Assembly (NCBI GenBank): GCA_035765895.1
Contig: DASTWL010000049.1
Span: 1-48,221 of the forward strand
Reading direction: 5' to 3'
Origin: Verrucomicrobiia bacterium
GTDB taxonomy: Bacteria > Verrucomicrobiota > Verrucomicrobiia > Limisphaerales > DSYF01
Length of the DNA stretch: 48,221 nucleotides
Numbering within the stretch: the first letter of the stretch is position 1; each line of letters begins with the position of its first letter. Positions 1 to 11,000 of this stretch are shown piece by piece. The notes beneath the pieces were generated by a model, which was not told the origin of the DNA, did no database searches, and saw only the letters and a program-made list of their open reading frames with translations. The translations under genes were made by a program, and so were the position numbers.

Positions 1-2
1 AT

Positions 3-2939
3 GACGACTACCAGAATCCGCCCAAGGGCATCGTCGAACATTGCATGGAAGGTCCGTATATGTTCAAGCGGCGGGGCATCTACTATTTGATGTATTCAGA
101 CAACATGTGTCAGGACTCGACCTACAACGTCAAATATTCCACCGGCACATCGCCCACCGGTCCGTTCACGTATGATCCGGCGAAGAATCCCATTCTGGAA
201 ACCACCGACGACGATACGGTGGACGGCCCGGGGCATCATTCGATGCTCGTGGATGGCGACCGGGTGTTCATTGTTTATCACCGGCATGACAACCCACACG
301 ATCCGGATGGTGCCCACCGCCAAACCTGCATTTCGGAGCTGCATTTCAACGCCGACGGTTCGATCAAAAAAGTTGAGCCAGACCATCTGGGCGTGGGTTA
401 CCTTGCCCCGTCCACCGTTCGCGACTCCAACCTGGCGCTCGGCAAACCGGTGACGGCCTCGTCTTATCTAAGTCCGGATTTCAGACCTGAATACGCGGCG
501 GACGAAAACAACGGCACCCTTTGGAAAGCGGCGGACAAAAATTATCCCCAATGGTTGCAGGTGGACCTGGGCAAGAAATCGCCGGTCCGGCGGGTCGAGA
601 CGGAATTTCAGTATCCGCAGGTGACGAACCGTTACTTGATCGAATGCTCCAACGACGGCCGGCGCTGGCAGACTTTTGCTGATCGCCGGCAAAACGCCCA
701 GCCGGGCATCATGATTGACCGGGGCGACGCGCAGGCACGCTACGTCAAAATTACCCTGCTCGGACAAAACTCGGGCCGTCCCGACCAGTGGGCCGCGCTG
801 TGGGGATTCAGAGTTTATGACGGCATCGACCGGCCCAATCAAGCGCCCGTGGTGAAGCTTGGGTCCACCCTGCATCTCAACTTCCGTTACCCCACGGTCA
901 CCCTCGAAGCGACCGTTCACGATGACGGCCTGCCGAACGGGCCCCTGGCGCTCGCGTGGAGCAAGGTGAGCGGCCCGGGCAACGTCACGTTTACACATCC
1001 GGAGCGTGTGCGCACCGGCGTTGCCGTGGACCGGCCCGGCAAATATGTGCTGCAACTGACGGCTGACGACGGCCAGCTAAAGGGCAGGGGCACGCTGGAA
1101 GTTGATTTCGCCGCGCCTACGGAGCGCATCCTTGACTACAGTTTCGATGAAGCGAGCGGCGCCATTGCGAATGACTTTAGCGGCAATGGCCAGGATGCCG
1201 TTTTGCGGGACGGCACCACGCGCAGCTTGGGGATGCACGGGCGGGCCATTTACCTGGACGGAGTGAATGACTATGTGGCTGTTCCCGCCCTCGGTGCGTT
1301 GAAGTGCGCCACCATCGCGGCGTGGATCAATCCCCGTGTCGTGCGTCCCAATACGGGCGTCTTCTGTTCCACCGGGACGGGGCGGGGAGCCTTGCGATTG
1401 ACGGTCAACGGGAACGGGGCCGTGCAGTTGGCCGTCGAAGGCGCTGCGCCTCAGGCCTCCGAGTTTCGCTTTGCGCCGGACCAGGCCGGGGAATGGCGAC
1501 ACGTCGCGGTAACGTATGATTCGGAGGCCAAGACGGTGGCGTTCTACATCGACGGCAAGCTGGATGTCCAACGGCCCCTGAAGGAAGCTCCCGCTCTCCA
1601 ACTTGCCACTCCTCTGCGGCTGGGCGGCGCCAATTCCGGAGCGCACAACTTCAGCGGGGAAATTGACGACTTCCAACTTCACGAACGCGTGCTGTCGGCG
1701 CGTTCCATCGCCCGCCTCGCCCGGCGGTCCTCGTTCGTGAGCGTGGCGGAGGCGCGCCGCCTCAAGGATGGTCAATCCGTGGCCCTGGTAAGCAAGCCCG
1801 TGACGTTTGCAGCCGCCAATCCGCTCAGCTTGGAGCGTTCCACAGATTTCTTCTATGTGGCTGATCGCGATGGCCGGGCTGGTCTCCGGGTGGAGGATGG
1901 AAAGGTCGGACCGGACAAAGTGCGGGCCGATGCTTGTGCCAGTTTCACCGGGATTTTGCGGACCAAGGCCACCGGCGAACGTTATGTTGAATTGACGTCC
2001 ACACCGACGGTGGGCGCCGCCCGGCCGGTCGCCGCGCAGACAATCAAAATTGCGAACTGGCCGACGGCCATTGGCTGTCCGGTCCGGATCGAGGGCGTGG
2101 TGAAACAAATTGCGGCCGATGGCCAGTCGTTGATCATGAGCGACGGCTCCGAAACGGGTGAAGTCAAAGTCATTACGGGTGACGCCACGCCACGGACGAA
2201 GCTCGAATCGGGCAACTCCATCGCGGTTGTGGGGGTTGTGAGTTGCGAGGACGTCCCCCGGCGACCGGTGATTTGGACGAGCGAATTGACGCGGCTAAGT
2301 CCGCCCGCCACGGATGTGCTGGCGGTTTATTCCTTCGAGGGAACCGGTGAAACTGCGCAGGATTCGTCCCCGAATCATCAGGATGCCCGGCTGCTGGGCG
2401 GGGCGACGCGCACGGCCGGCAAAGCGGGCCAGGCGCTGCAACTGGATGGGGAGCATGGCTATCTGCAACTGCCGGACCTCGGACAGCAAACCGCGGTGAC
2501 GGTTGCCTTGTGGGTGAACTTGGCTGACTATGCCAAGGATACTTTCGCATCGGTGCTCCATTGCGATGGCTGGAACTGGGGGGACTTCCATTGGAACGTG
2601 GCCGCTGACAATCATAAACTGAACGCCTACCTGAATGGCATCGGCGAGCTGCATTCGCAGTTCCAGTTTACGCCCGACAAGCTGGGCCAGTGGGTGCATG
2701 TGGCGCTGACTTATGACGCCAGGGCGCGCAGTCTCCGGCTGTATGTCAATGGGGTCGAGGAAGCGGCTTCCGGGATCGAAGCTCCCCGCGCCGTAAATCT
2801 CTCCCACGTCAAGGTGGGTTGTTGGGAAGGGCATGCCCGCTTCTGGAAGGGCGCCTTGGATGAAATCCACTTTTACAACCGGGCACTGACGGCCGCCGAG
2901 ATCCGCAGCCTGGCGGCCGCCGCTCCGGCAAATCCATGA
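3..2939 (+). CDS. GH43-type glycosidase, C-terminal part, with discoidin and two LamG domains (5' end outside window)
   Basis: The frame is open to the left edge, so the N-terminal part of the GH43 beta-propeller is missing. What remains starts with DDYQNPP, followed by the GH43 signature EGPYMFKRRGIYYLMYS (Glu codon at nt 48, expected general acid) and GPGHHSML...YHRHDNP, the last propeller blade. Downstream domains, counted from the Met at nt 45: discoidin/F5/8-type domain about 125-262; PKD/Ig-like domain about 265-360; LamG-like domain 362-555; an OB-fold-like region about 575-760; second LamG-like domain 765-955. GH43 enzymes of this kind mostly release alpha-L-arabinofuranose or beta-xylose; the neighbouring arabinosidases favour arabinose. 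It is presumably secreted, but the signal peptide lies outside the window. The next gene starts 37 nt downstream, so co-transcription is likely. The exact GH43 subfamily cannot be told from this fragment. Confidence 0.88.
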   Translation, partial: DDYQNPPKGIVEHCMEGPYMFKRRGIYYLMYSDNMCQDSTYNVKYSTGTSPTGPFTYDPAKNPILETTDDDTVDGPGHHSMLVDGDRVFIVYHRHDNPHDPDGAHRQTCISELHFNADGSIKKVEPDHLGVGYLAPSTVRDSNLALGKPVTASSYLSPDFRPEYAADENNGTLWKAADKNYPQWLQVDLGKKSPVRRVETEFQYPQVTNRYLIECSNDGRRWQTFADRRQNAQPGIMIDRGDAQARYVKITLLGQNSGRPDQWAALWGFRVYDGIDRPNQAPVVKLGSTLHLNFRYPTVTLEATVHDDGLPNGPLALAWSKVSGPGNVTFTHPERVRTGVAVDRPGKYVLQLTADDGQLKGRGTLEVDFAAPTERILDYSFDEASGAIANDFSGNGQDAVLRDGTTRSLGMHGRAIYLDGVNDYVAVPALGALKCATIAAWINPRVVRPNTGVFCSTGTGRGALRLTVNGNGAVQLAVEGAAPQASEFRFAPDQAGEWRHVAVTYDSEAKTVAFYIDGKLDVQRPLKEAPALQLATPLRLGGANSGAHNFSGEIDDFQLHERVLSARSIARLARRSSFVSVAEARRLKDGQSVALVSKPVTFAAANPLSLERSTDFFYVADRDGRAGLRVEDGKVGPDKVRADACASFTGILRTKATGERYVELTSTPTVGAARPVAAQTIKIANWPTAIGCPVRIEGVVKQIAADGQSLIMSDGSETGEVKVITGDATPRTKLESGNSIAVVGVVSCEDVPRRPVIWTSELTRLSPPATDVLAVYSFEGTGETAQDSSPNHQDARLLGGATRTAGKAGQALQLDGEHGYLQLPDLGQQTAVTVALWVNLADYAKDTFASVLHCDGWNWGDFHWNVAADNHKLNAYLNGIGELHSQFQFTPDKLGQWVHVALTYDARARSLRLYVNGVEEAASGIEAPRAVNLSHVKVGCWEGHARFWKGALDEIHFYNRALTAAEIRSLAAAAPANP

Positions 2940-2976
2940 GCCAGCCGTTCAACCAAAAATTCACCAATCATTGATC

Positions 2977-5397
2977 ATGTTCATGCGCATACCTGCAGTT
3001 TGTCTTTGTCTCACAATCGGCGTTTCCAGCCTCCCGTTGGCCGCTCCGGCGGCGGAAACGCGGTGGGCGGTAGAGCCCGTTGTTCCCAGCGCTCAACAGT
3101 TGTTCGCGCCCGGCGCGGTGCGTTTGTTGGACGGTCCCTTCAAGGATTTGCAGGCTGCGGATCTTGCCTATCTCCTCCGGTTGGAGCCGGACCGGTTGCT
3201 TGCCCAGTTCCGGGTCGAGGCCGGCCTGGAACCGAAGGCCAAGCCCTACGGGGGTTGGGAATCGCCGGCGCAACCCGGCAAGACCTGGTCCCTGGCCGGT
3301 CACAGCCTGGGCCACTATCTCAGCGCCGTGAGCCGGATGTATCGCCTGACCGGGGATGAGCGGCTGAAAACACGCGTCGCCTACATCAGCCGGGAACTCA
3401 AGGAATGCCAGGACAAGCGCGGAGATGGATCGTTGGTGGCGTTCCCTTATGAGCGCGAGTTGGAGGCCGACATCCGTGCGGGAAAAGTCGAGACCATCGA
3501 CAAGTATTGGGCGCCTTTCTACACGATCCACAAGGACATGGCGGGACTGCGCGACGCGTGGCTCTGGTGTGAAGACGCAACAGCGCGTGATGTGCTCGTT
3601 CGCATGGCGGATTGGTGCGGTGGCCTGGTGAAGGATCTTTCCGACGAACGGCGCGAACGCCTGCTGCAAATGGAGCATGGCGGCATGGCGGAAGTGCTGG
3701 CCGACGTTTACGCGATCACCGGCGACCATAAGTATCTGGAGTATGCCCGGCTCTTCGAGCACCACGCGGTCATGGATCCGCTGGCGCAAGGCAAGGACAT
3801 TCTTACCGGCCTCCACGCCAACACCCAGGTTCCGAAATTCATCGGTTACGAACGCATCCACGAGCTGGCTGGCGATGAGAAACCTGGAGCGGCTGCGGCA
3901 TTTTTCTGGGACACCGTCGTCACCAATCGCACCTGGGTGAACGGCGGCAACAGCATGCACGAGCATTTCCCCGCGCCGCAGGAGATGGGGGAGTTGATCC
4001 CTCATGATGGCGGACCGGAGACGTGCAACACCTACAACATGCTCAAACTTACCGAGGCGCTCTACCGGGAGGAGCCGACGGCGGATCAGGTGGATTTCTA
4101 TGAGAATGCCCTGTTCAATCACATTCTTGCCTCGGAAGCCCCGTTGGTGGGGGCGGGGGCGTTTGTCTATTACACACCATTGCGTCCGGATTTTGCCCGC
4201 TCCTACGGCACGGACTTCAACTCGTTCTGGTGCTGCACGGGAACCGGCATGGAGAATCCCGGGCGTTATCCCGATTTCATCTATTCACACACGACCAACA
4301 CGCTCACCGTGAATCTGTTCCTGGCCTCGGAGTTGAACTGGTCCGAGCGCGGCGTGGCGCTCCGCCAGGAGACTCGTTTTCCCGACGAGCAGCGCAGCAC
4401 GCTGGTGTTTACGGCGGCGCCAAAAGACGCGTTGACCTTGCGAATCCGTCATCCCTTTTGGCTGGCGTCCGACCGCTTGCGGGTAAGCGTCAACGGGCAC
4501 CTGGTCAAGGCCGCATCACAAGCTGGCGGTTATGCGGAGTTGACGCGCCGATGGCAGGCGGGTGACCGCGTGGACATCGAATTGCCGATGAGCATCCGTG
4601 TCGTCCGCGAGCCGCAAACGCCGGGATGGGTTTCGTTCTTTTACGGCCCCATTCTGCTGGTGGGCCAGTTGGGAGCGGAGGGCACCACGCAATCCGATTA
4701 CATCGGACCTTACACGCCGATCAAAGCGATGCGGCCATTGGAGAAGGCGCCCGTGGTCGTGGTCCGCAAGGACAAGGACATGATCGCTGACATTGCCCCG
4801 GTCCCGGGCGAACCGTGCGTCTTCCAAACCTCCGGATTGGTGAAACCCGAGGATGTCACATTGGCGCCGTTCTTCCGCACGCACTTTCAGCGCTACGCGA
4901 TGTATTGGCAGGTCACAGACCCTCAGAGTTGGGAAGCCAACCAGCGCAAGATCGCCGAGGCGGAACGGGCCGAACGCGAACTGGACGCCCGCACCGTGGA
5001 TCAGGTGCGCATTGGGGAACAGCAGCCGGAGATTGATCACAATTTGCGGTTTGAACATTCCGAAAGCGGCACCGGGCCGCAGAACCGGCGCTGGCGGGAC
5101 GCGCGCGCCGACGGCTGGTTCAGCTATGAACTGAAACTGCCGCCCGCCGGAACGAAATCAGCGCTGCACCTGGTCTATTGGGGAGGCGATGGCGGACGGG
5201 CATTTGACATTCTTGTCGATGGGCAGGTGCTCGCGACCGAAACGCTTCGTGGCGGCCAGGACGGATACTTCGTCGTCGAGCATCCGCTGCCCGACGCCAT
5301 GGTGGCCGGCAAGGACAAAATCACCGTGCGGTTTCAGCCCAAGCCAGGAAGCATGGCTGGCGGTGTCTTCGGGATTCGCATCGTCAAAACCAAATGA
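2977..5397 (+). CDS. Secreted DUF1680 beta-L-arabinofuranosidase, GH146/GH127-like
   Basis: About 806 residues with an N-terminal signal peptide (MRIPAVCLCLTIG...APAAE). The body is an (alpha/alpha)6-barrel DUF1680 enzyme. The zinc/catalytic motif of the family is visible: E348-T-C350 inside PETCNTYNMLKL, and C419-C420 in WCCTGTGMENPGRY. In characterised GH127 the equivalent Glu and three Cys bind zinc and the first Cys of the CC pair is the nucleophile. E329 (MHEHF) is a candidate acid/base. The TYNMLKL context resembles GH146 more than classical GH127. A C-terminal beta-sandwich (about 640-806) looks like the DUF4986/DUF6805 tail of these enzymes. It would remove beta-linked L-arabinofuranose outside the cytoplasm. 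ATG 2977 was preferred to an in-frame TTG at 2971; ATG 2983 is also possible. No clear Shine-Dalgarno. Confidence 0.92.
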   Translation: MFMRIPAVCLCLTIGVSSLPLAAPAAETRWAVEPVVPSAQQLFAPGAVRLLDGPFKDLQAADLAYLLRLEPDRLLAQFRVEAGLEPKAKPYGGWESPAQPGKTWSLAGHSLGHYLSAVSRMYRLTGDERLKTRVAYISRELKECQDKRGDGSLVAFPYERELEADIRAGKVETIDKYWAPFYTIHKDMAGLRDAWLWCEDATARDVLVRMADWCGGLVKDLSDERRERLLQMEHGGMAEVLADVYAITGDHKYLEYARLFEHHAVMDPLAQGKDILTGLHANTQVPKFIGYERIHELAGDEKPGAAAAFFWDTVVTNRTWVNGGNSMHEHFPAPQEMGELIPHDGGPETCNTYNMLKLTEALYREEPTADQVDFYENALFNHILASEAPLVGAGAFVYYTPLRPDFARSYGTDFNSFWCCTGTGMENPGRYPDFIYSHTTNTLTVNLFLASELNWSERGVALRQETRFPDEQRSTLVFTAAPKDALTLRIRHPFWLASDRLRVSVNGHLVKAASQAGGYAELTRRWQAGDRVDIELPMSIRVVREPQTPGWVSFFYGPILLVGQLGAEGTTQSDYIGPYTPIKAMRPLEKAPVVVVRKDKDMIADIAPVPGEPCVFQTSGLVKPEDVTLAPFFRTHFQRYAMYWQVTDPQSWEANQRKIAEAERAERELDARTVDQVRIGEQQPEIDHNLRFEHSESGTGPQNRRWRDARADGWFSYELKLPPAGTKSALHLVYWGGDGGRAFDILVDGQVLATETLRGGQDGYFVVEHPLPDAMVAGKDKITVRFQPKPGSMAGGVFGIRIVKTK

Positions 5398-5466
5398 CCC
5401 GCGGCACAGGGCGGAACGCACCTGATTCATAACAAATCACAGAACCAAGCAAAGCGAACTACATCT

Positions 5467-8079
5467 ATGCATCGTCACACTCATTTGTTCATACTCACGC
5501 TGGGCTTGCTGGCCGTGTTTCCCTTGTCGAGCCACGCGCAATCGCCGGAGCCGGCAGCCACCATCCGCGTCAACCTCAAGGCAGAGAAGGCGCCGGTGTC
5601 GCCGAATCTCCACGGCATCTTCATGGAAGAGATCAGCCATGCCTTCGATGGCGGCATCTACGCCGAGTTGATTCAAAACCGCAGTTTCGAGGAAGGCGTT
5701 GTGCCGCCGGGCATGAAGCTGGTCGAGAAGCCGGACGGCGGATTGAAGATGGAACTAAAGTCACTGCCGCCGGGCGTGCCGACAAATCAATGGGACATGC
5801 CGTGGCCGTGGAACGGGAATTGTGGCTGGGATACCAACCGGGCGCTCATCGGCTGGTCGCTTGAAAATCGGGGCGGCGCGAAAGGCGAAATGCAACTTAC
5901 GGAAGCCAACCCGATGAACGCCGCCTCAAGCCGTTCGTTGGCCATGCACATCACGCCCGGCGACAATTCGGCAGGCCGCGTGGCACTGATCAACAGCGGT
6001 TATTGGGGCATCAATGCGCAGTCCGGCGTGGCTTACGATCTGAAATTCTATCTGCGTCCGGGAACGTTCACCGGGCAAGTGACCGCATCCCTCGAAAGCA
6101 GCGACGGGAAAATTCTCGCCAGTCGCGATCTGGGACAGATTAAGGCCGGGACGACCTGGGAAAAGCACACGGCCAAACTCAAGGCGACGGGCACCGATCC
6201 GCAGGCGCGCTTTGTCCTTTCCTTCCGGGGTCAGGGCGACTTGCAAGTGGACTGGGTTTCGCTCTTTCCACCGACTTTCAAAAACCGGCCCAACGGCCTG
6301 CGGCCCGAACTGGCCAAATACCTTCAAGACCTGAAGCCGGCGTTCATTCGTTATCCGGGCGGTTGCTATGTTGAAGGGCTATCGTGGGAATCGGCCCCTG
6401 ACTGGCGCACGATGGTTTGCCCGCCGGAAGAACGTCCGGGGCAGTGGGGCTATTGGCAATACCGCTCGACGGACGGGTTCGGTTATCACGAGTTCCTTCA
6501 GTTCTGCGAGGACATCGGCTCGGACGCGATGTATGTCAGCTTTGCGGGCATGACGGTGCATCCGGAGAACAACTGGCCGCTCGACAAGATCGCGCCGGTT
6601 GTGCAGCGCACGCTCGACGCCATCGAATATGCCATCGGACCGGTGAATTCCAAATGGGGCGCCCGTCGTGCGGCCATGGGGCATCCCAAGCCGTTTCCCC
6701 TGAAATACGTTGAGATCGGCAATGAACATCCGCCCGCCATCTATGGCGACTACTACAAAAAATTCCGCGACGCGATCAAAGCCAAGTATCCCGACATCAC
6801 GGTCGTGATGAGCATGTTTTGGAGCGGATTGAATCAGGCGGCCATTGCCCGCGCCGGCGATCAGAACATCGACATGGTGGACGAGCATGCCTACCGCGAC
6901 GCGTCTTGGATCCGCTCGAACTTTGGCTATTTCGACAAATATCCGCGCAAACCGTGGAGCATTTACGTGGGCGAATATGCCTCGCATCATGGCGGCGGCG
7001 ACTGGTATGGCGGCATGGGGGACTCGCTCTACCTGATGATGTGCGAGCGCAATGGGGATCTCGTCAAACTGGCGAGCTACGCGCCGTTGTTCTGCAACGT
7101 CAACAAGCGGGATTGGGGCATCAACCTGATCGAGTTCGATTCGTCCCGGAGTTTTGCCCATGCCTCCTACTACGTGCAGAAGGTGTTTGCGGAGAACCGG
7201 CCCGATGTGAATCTGGCCACCACCGTGGCGCTTCAATCCACCGAAGCCAGTCGGCCGCTGCTGGCGGGACGGTTCGGACTGTGCGCCTGGAGCACGCTAA
7301 ACGAGTTCAAGGATCTCCGCATTTATGATGAAAAGGGCAACTTGGTTTGCAGCGACGATTTCCAGACGCTGACCAACTGGGATACGCCTGGCACCGGCAC
7401 ATGGCGCGTCGAGAACGGCGTGCTGCAACAAACCGACCCGGGCGTGGCTCCGGCGATGCTCTTTCTTAAAAATTTCCGATTCGCAACCGGGCGGGTCACA
7501 ATCAAGGCGCGGCGCGTCAGCGGCGCGGAGGGCTTCCAACTGCTCTTTGGCACCGACCGGCCCGAGCGTGGCCTCGATTGCAATTACGGCGGGTGGGGCA
7601 ACACGCGATCCGCCATGGAAGTCGTCTCCGCCCAAGGCATCTCCGCCCGCGTGGATGGTGAACTCCAAGGCGCGCTCGAAAACAATCGCTGGTATGACCT
7701 CAGTCTCGTGCTGACCAAGGACTCCGCGGAAATGTTCCTGGACGGCAAGCGGGTGAGCCGCGTGACGGCGGAGTTCCTGCGGGAATTCTTTGCCACGGCG
7801 GGTTACGATCGGAAAAACAAGACGGTGGTGGTCAAGGCGACCAGTTACAGCAGCAAGCCGCTGCGGGCCGAAATTCAACTCGACGGTGCGGCGCGCGTGG
7901 GCCGCTCGGGCCGGCAGATCGTCATATCCGCTCCGCAACAGTTCGATGAGAACTCGTTGGAGAATCCCCGCCTGATTGTGCCGCGGGAATTGCCGCTGTC
8001 CGACGTGTCCGAGCGTTTTTCGGTCGAATTGCCGCCGTATTCGGTCAATGTGCTGCGCCTCCCAGCCCGGCCCAAGTAA
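5467..8079 (+). CDS. Secreted alpha-L-arabinofuranosidase, GH51
   Basis: 870 residues; the signal peptide ends near SSHAQ (residue about 25). An N-terminal GH51 segment (FMEEISHAFDGGIYAELIQNRSFEEG) is followed by a CBM4/9-like insert (about 130-275) and the TIM barrel. Acid/base E420 lies in VEIGNEHPP and nucleophile E503 in YVGEYASHH, both in the expected contexts. The C-terminal GH51 beta-sandwich (FATAGYDRKNKTVVVKATSY...NSLENPRLIVP) is preceded by an extra jelly-roll of about 160 residues (617-775, starting LRIYDEKGN) that looks like a concanavalin-type carbohydrate-binding or DUF1080-like module. The enzyme releases terminal alpha-L-arabinofuranose from arabinan, arabinoxylan or glycoproteins. 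It lies 69 nt after the GH146-like gene and 17 nt before the next, in an operon-like run. No strong Shine-Dalgarno precedes ATG 5467. Confidence 0.94.
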   Translation: MHRHTHLFILTLGLLAVFPLSSHAQSPEPAATIRVNLKAEKAPVSPNLHGIFMEEISHAFDGGIYAELIQNRSFEEGVVPPGMKLVEKPDGGLKMELKSLPPGVPTNQWDMPWPWNGNCGWDTNRALIGWSLENRGGAKGEMQLTEANPMNAASSRSLAMHITPGDNSAGRVALINSGYWGINAQSGVAYDLKFYLRPGTFTGQVTASLESSDGKILASRDLGQIKAGTTWEKHTAKLKATGTDPQARFVLSFRGQGDLQVDWVSLFPPTFKNRPNGLRPELAKYLQDLKPAFIRYPGGCYVEGLSWESAPDWRTMVCPPEERPGQWGYWQYRSTDGFGYHEFLQFCEDIGSDAMYVSFAGMTVHPENNWPLDKIAPVVQRTLDAIEYAIGPVNSKWGARRAAMGHPKPFPLKYVEIGNEHPPAIYGDYYKKFRDAIKAKYPDITVVMSMFWSGLNQAAIARAGDQNIDMVDEHAYRDASWIRSNFGYFDKYPRKPWSIYVGEYASHHGGGDWYGGMGDSLYLMMCERNGDLVKLASYAPLFCNVNKRDWGINLIEFDSSRSFAHASYYVQKVFAENRPDVNLATTVALQSTEASRPLLAGRFGLCAWSTLNEFKDLRIYDEKGNLVCSDDFQTLTNWDTPGTGTWRVENGVLQQTDPGVAPAMLFLKNFRFATGRVTIKARRVSGAEGFQLLFGTDRPERGLDCNYGGWGNTRSAMEVVSAQGISARVDGELQGALENNRWYDLSLVLTKDSAEMFLDGKRVSRVTAEFLREFFATAGYDRKNKTVVVKATSYSSKPLRAEIQLDGAARVGRSGRQIVISAPQQFDENSLENPRLIVPRELPLSDVSERFSVELPPYSVNVLRLPARPK

Positions 8080-8080
8080 G

Positions 8081-8086
8081 AAGGAG
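8081..8086 (+). promoter_or_regulatory. Ribosome binding site deciding a GTG start
   Basis: AAGGAG lies 10 nt upstream of the GTG at 8097. An ATG at 8089 and a GTG at 8092 both run into the TGA at 8098-8100 after two or three codons, so GTG 8097 is the only start that opens the long frame at this spacing. This is one of the few clear Shine-Dalgarno sequences in the window. Confidence 0.75.
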
Positions 8087-8096
8087 ACATGGTGCT

Positions 8097-11000
8097 GTGA
8101 ATGCAATTGCTTTGCGTCGGCCGGTTGGGCGGTGGTGGCACACTCTGGTTTTGGTTGCGTTGCTCGGCCTTGCGGCCGCCGCGCGGGCGGATGTCAACCC
8201 GCTGGCCGTGGATCCACCGTCGCCGGCGCTCACCAATTACACGAGTCTGGGGGAGTGGAATGTGAGCGGGGATTTCGAAGGCTGGACCACGGCGCAACTG
8301 GCGGCCACGTCGGTGGCCGGCGGCGTGCTTGCCGGCACGCCCTCCGGCGCCAATCCACAAGTCATGTTGCTCAACCTGGCCAACGGGCCGGATTTGGATC
8401 TGGCCTTCAACGATTATCTCGACATCCGGCTCCAGGTGTCGGCGGGTTTCAGCGGCAGCATTCAAGTTTACTTTGGCACGACGAACACGCCGGGCATCAG
8501 TGCCGCGCGGGTCTTTACCATCGGCAACACCAACATCCCAAACGACGGCGCCTTTCATCTGTATCGGCTCTTTTTGGGCCCGCAGGCGTATTGGCGCGGC
8601 AGCCTGTCGGATCTGCGCATTGATCCGCTTGGCACGGGAGCCAGGCCCAACCAGACCTTTGCCATTGATTATGTGCGGCTCGGCGATCTCGCGGGCGACA
8701 TTTACCATCCCTCCTACGTGGCCGGCAGCGTGCCGGGTCCGGGAACCAACAGTCCCAATGGCTTCCCAACTCTGGAACTGTCCTCGAAACACTTCCGCTT
8801 CTGCTGGGACATCAGCATCACCTCGAACAGCTTCTGGACGGCGGACATGCCACATGGGACGCTCCGCAATTTTGAGGAGGTCTGGAAGAGCCAAGTCTGG
8901 CACCTGGGCTTTCCCGAACCCAGCCGTCCCATGGGGACATCGCTGCCTTACACAGGACCGAAATACAAGGTGAACGTGACCACCTGGTATGGCGGTTATT
9001 GGACGGGGGGCGACGGCAACGGAATCCCCTGGGTCAACATCACGCCCGACGGGCTCCGGGTGGATCCGCCGACGTGGGTGCCACCGCATGAATTCACCCA
9101 CGCATGTCAGGAGGACGCCAATGCCGGCGGGAATCAGACAGTGGATGGCCAGTTTTGGGAGAATCACGCCAATTACGGTCGCGAACAATGGCTTTACTAT
9201 TTTCCGTGGAATACGAATCAAAGCAATTTGGATCCCTATTATGCCGACACGTCGCATTTTTGGATCGGCCACGGACGGAATTATTATCTCTGCTGGCCAT
9301 TTTGGCTGTATCTGGACGAAAACCCGGACAACCTGCCTGGATTGGGCGTCAGCAATGGCGTGTTCATCTCCACGAAGCTTTGGCAAGCGGCGCAGTCCGG
9401 GGAATACCTGTGGGACACGCTTGGACGGTTGGCGCCGGGCGCCCCGGTTCAGGACATCATTGGTTACATGGCACGACGCAACGTGATGTGGGATTACTCA
9501 CATCGGGCGGCCTTGACCAATGCGGCCAAAACGGGTGACACGGAGCTTAATCAGCGCTGGACTTACGCGGAGTTGCGCCAGCGGCCCGACGATCCGACAT
9601 GGTGGCAGACGCCGCTTGAATTCGCGCCGCAACAGACCGGCTACAAAATCGTCCGCCTCGTGCCGCAAGGCACCGGCTCCGGACGTGTGGTGAGCGTGAA
9701 TTTTCACGGCCTGCCTGACAGTGCCCGCGGTGCGGACTGGCGGGCCAGCCTGGTCGTCGTGTCCACCAGCGGCGCGGTGCGCTACAGCAGTTTGTGGAAC
9801 GCCGGTGTCAACTCGGTCACGCTGGCGGCCAACGAGAACGACGTTTATCTCAGCGTCGCCGGCACACCGGCGTTGCCGTTCCTCCCCGAGTCCATCGATG
9901 ATGGCCAGCAGTCGTATCAATCATCCCCGGCCAAGGCGCGGTTTCCCTACGAAGTGCAGATGAGCGGCGCCGTGCCTTACGAGAGCGCGAACGGGAGCAC
10001 GGCCGGCCTGGTCCACGTGTCGAATGGAGGCGGTTGGCGGGCTTCAAGTGCCATCGTGGATGCCACCGCCTACGTGGGCCCCAATGCCCGTGTGCTGGGG
10101 ACGGCGCAGGTGCGAGGCGCCGCGCGCATCGAGGATTACGCCGTCGTGGAGGGCAACGCGATCGTCCGGGACAACGCGATTGTCAGTGGTCACGCCCTGG
10201 TGCGCAACAGTGCCCTTGTGAAGGACTATGCGAAGGTGCGCGATTACGCGATGGTGGTGGACAGTGCCGTGGTCAGTGGCTCCGCGCGCGTGATCGAGCA
10301 CGGCCAGATTACCGGCAGTTCGGTCATCACTGACTGGGCGACGGTCAAGGGTTCTGTTTCCACGTGGCACGACAACAACGTCGCCACGGGGTCGCAAGCT
10401 TGGAACGATGCGGTGCTTGACGGTGACTTTTCCACCTGCCAGTCCGTCAGCAACGGCTTTCACTTCGGCTTTGAGGAATACAATCCGGGGCCGCTGATCT
10501 GGATCACCAACCGCACCGCCCCCCGCCGTTTGTATGCCGCCTATGAATTCACTGCGCCGCACGATTCGCTGGCCAAGGATCTGCTCGGCGTCACTGATGG
10601 ATACCTCGAGGGAAATCCGGCTTGGTTCAGTGGCGACCGGCAGCACCGGGGATTCCTGGCCTTCAATGGCGCGGACCAATACGTGATTTTGGACCGATCC
10701 TTGTCGGATCTGAGGGAGACGACCATCACCGCCTGGGTGAAATGGTCGGGCGGCCCCGCCAACCAGCCGGCGTGGTATTTTGGCACCGCGCCGACCAACG
10801 GCATGTTTTTCACGCCCGACGACGGCACCGGGAAGGCCGCTTTTTCCATCGCCCATGCGGGGGTGACGCAGACGCTCACCGGGTCAAATGCATTGTCCGT
10901 GGGAGTCTGGACGCATGTGGCCGTGTCCCTTTCGAACAATGTGATGGGCCGGCTCTATCTCGACGGCGTCAATGTGGCCACGGGAAGCATCACGATTTCT

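Noticed and set aside
10065-10350. Hexapeptide repeats as a separate acyltransferase gene
   Set aside because: The repeats are in frame inside the Svx-like protein with no start, no acyltransferase His motif and no stop; they are a structural domain.
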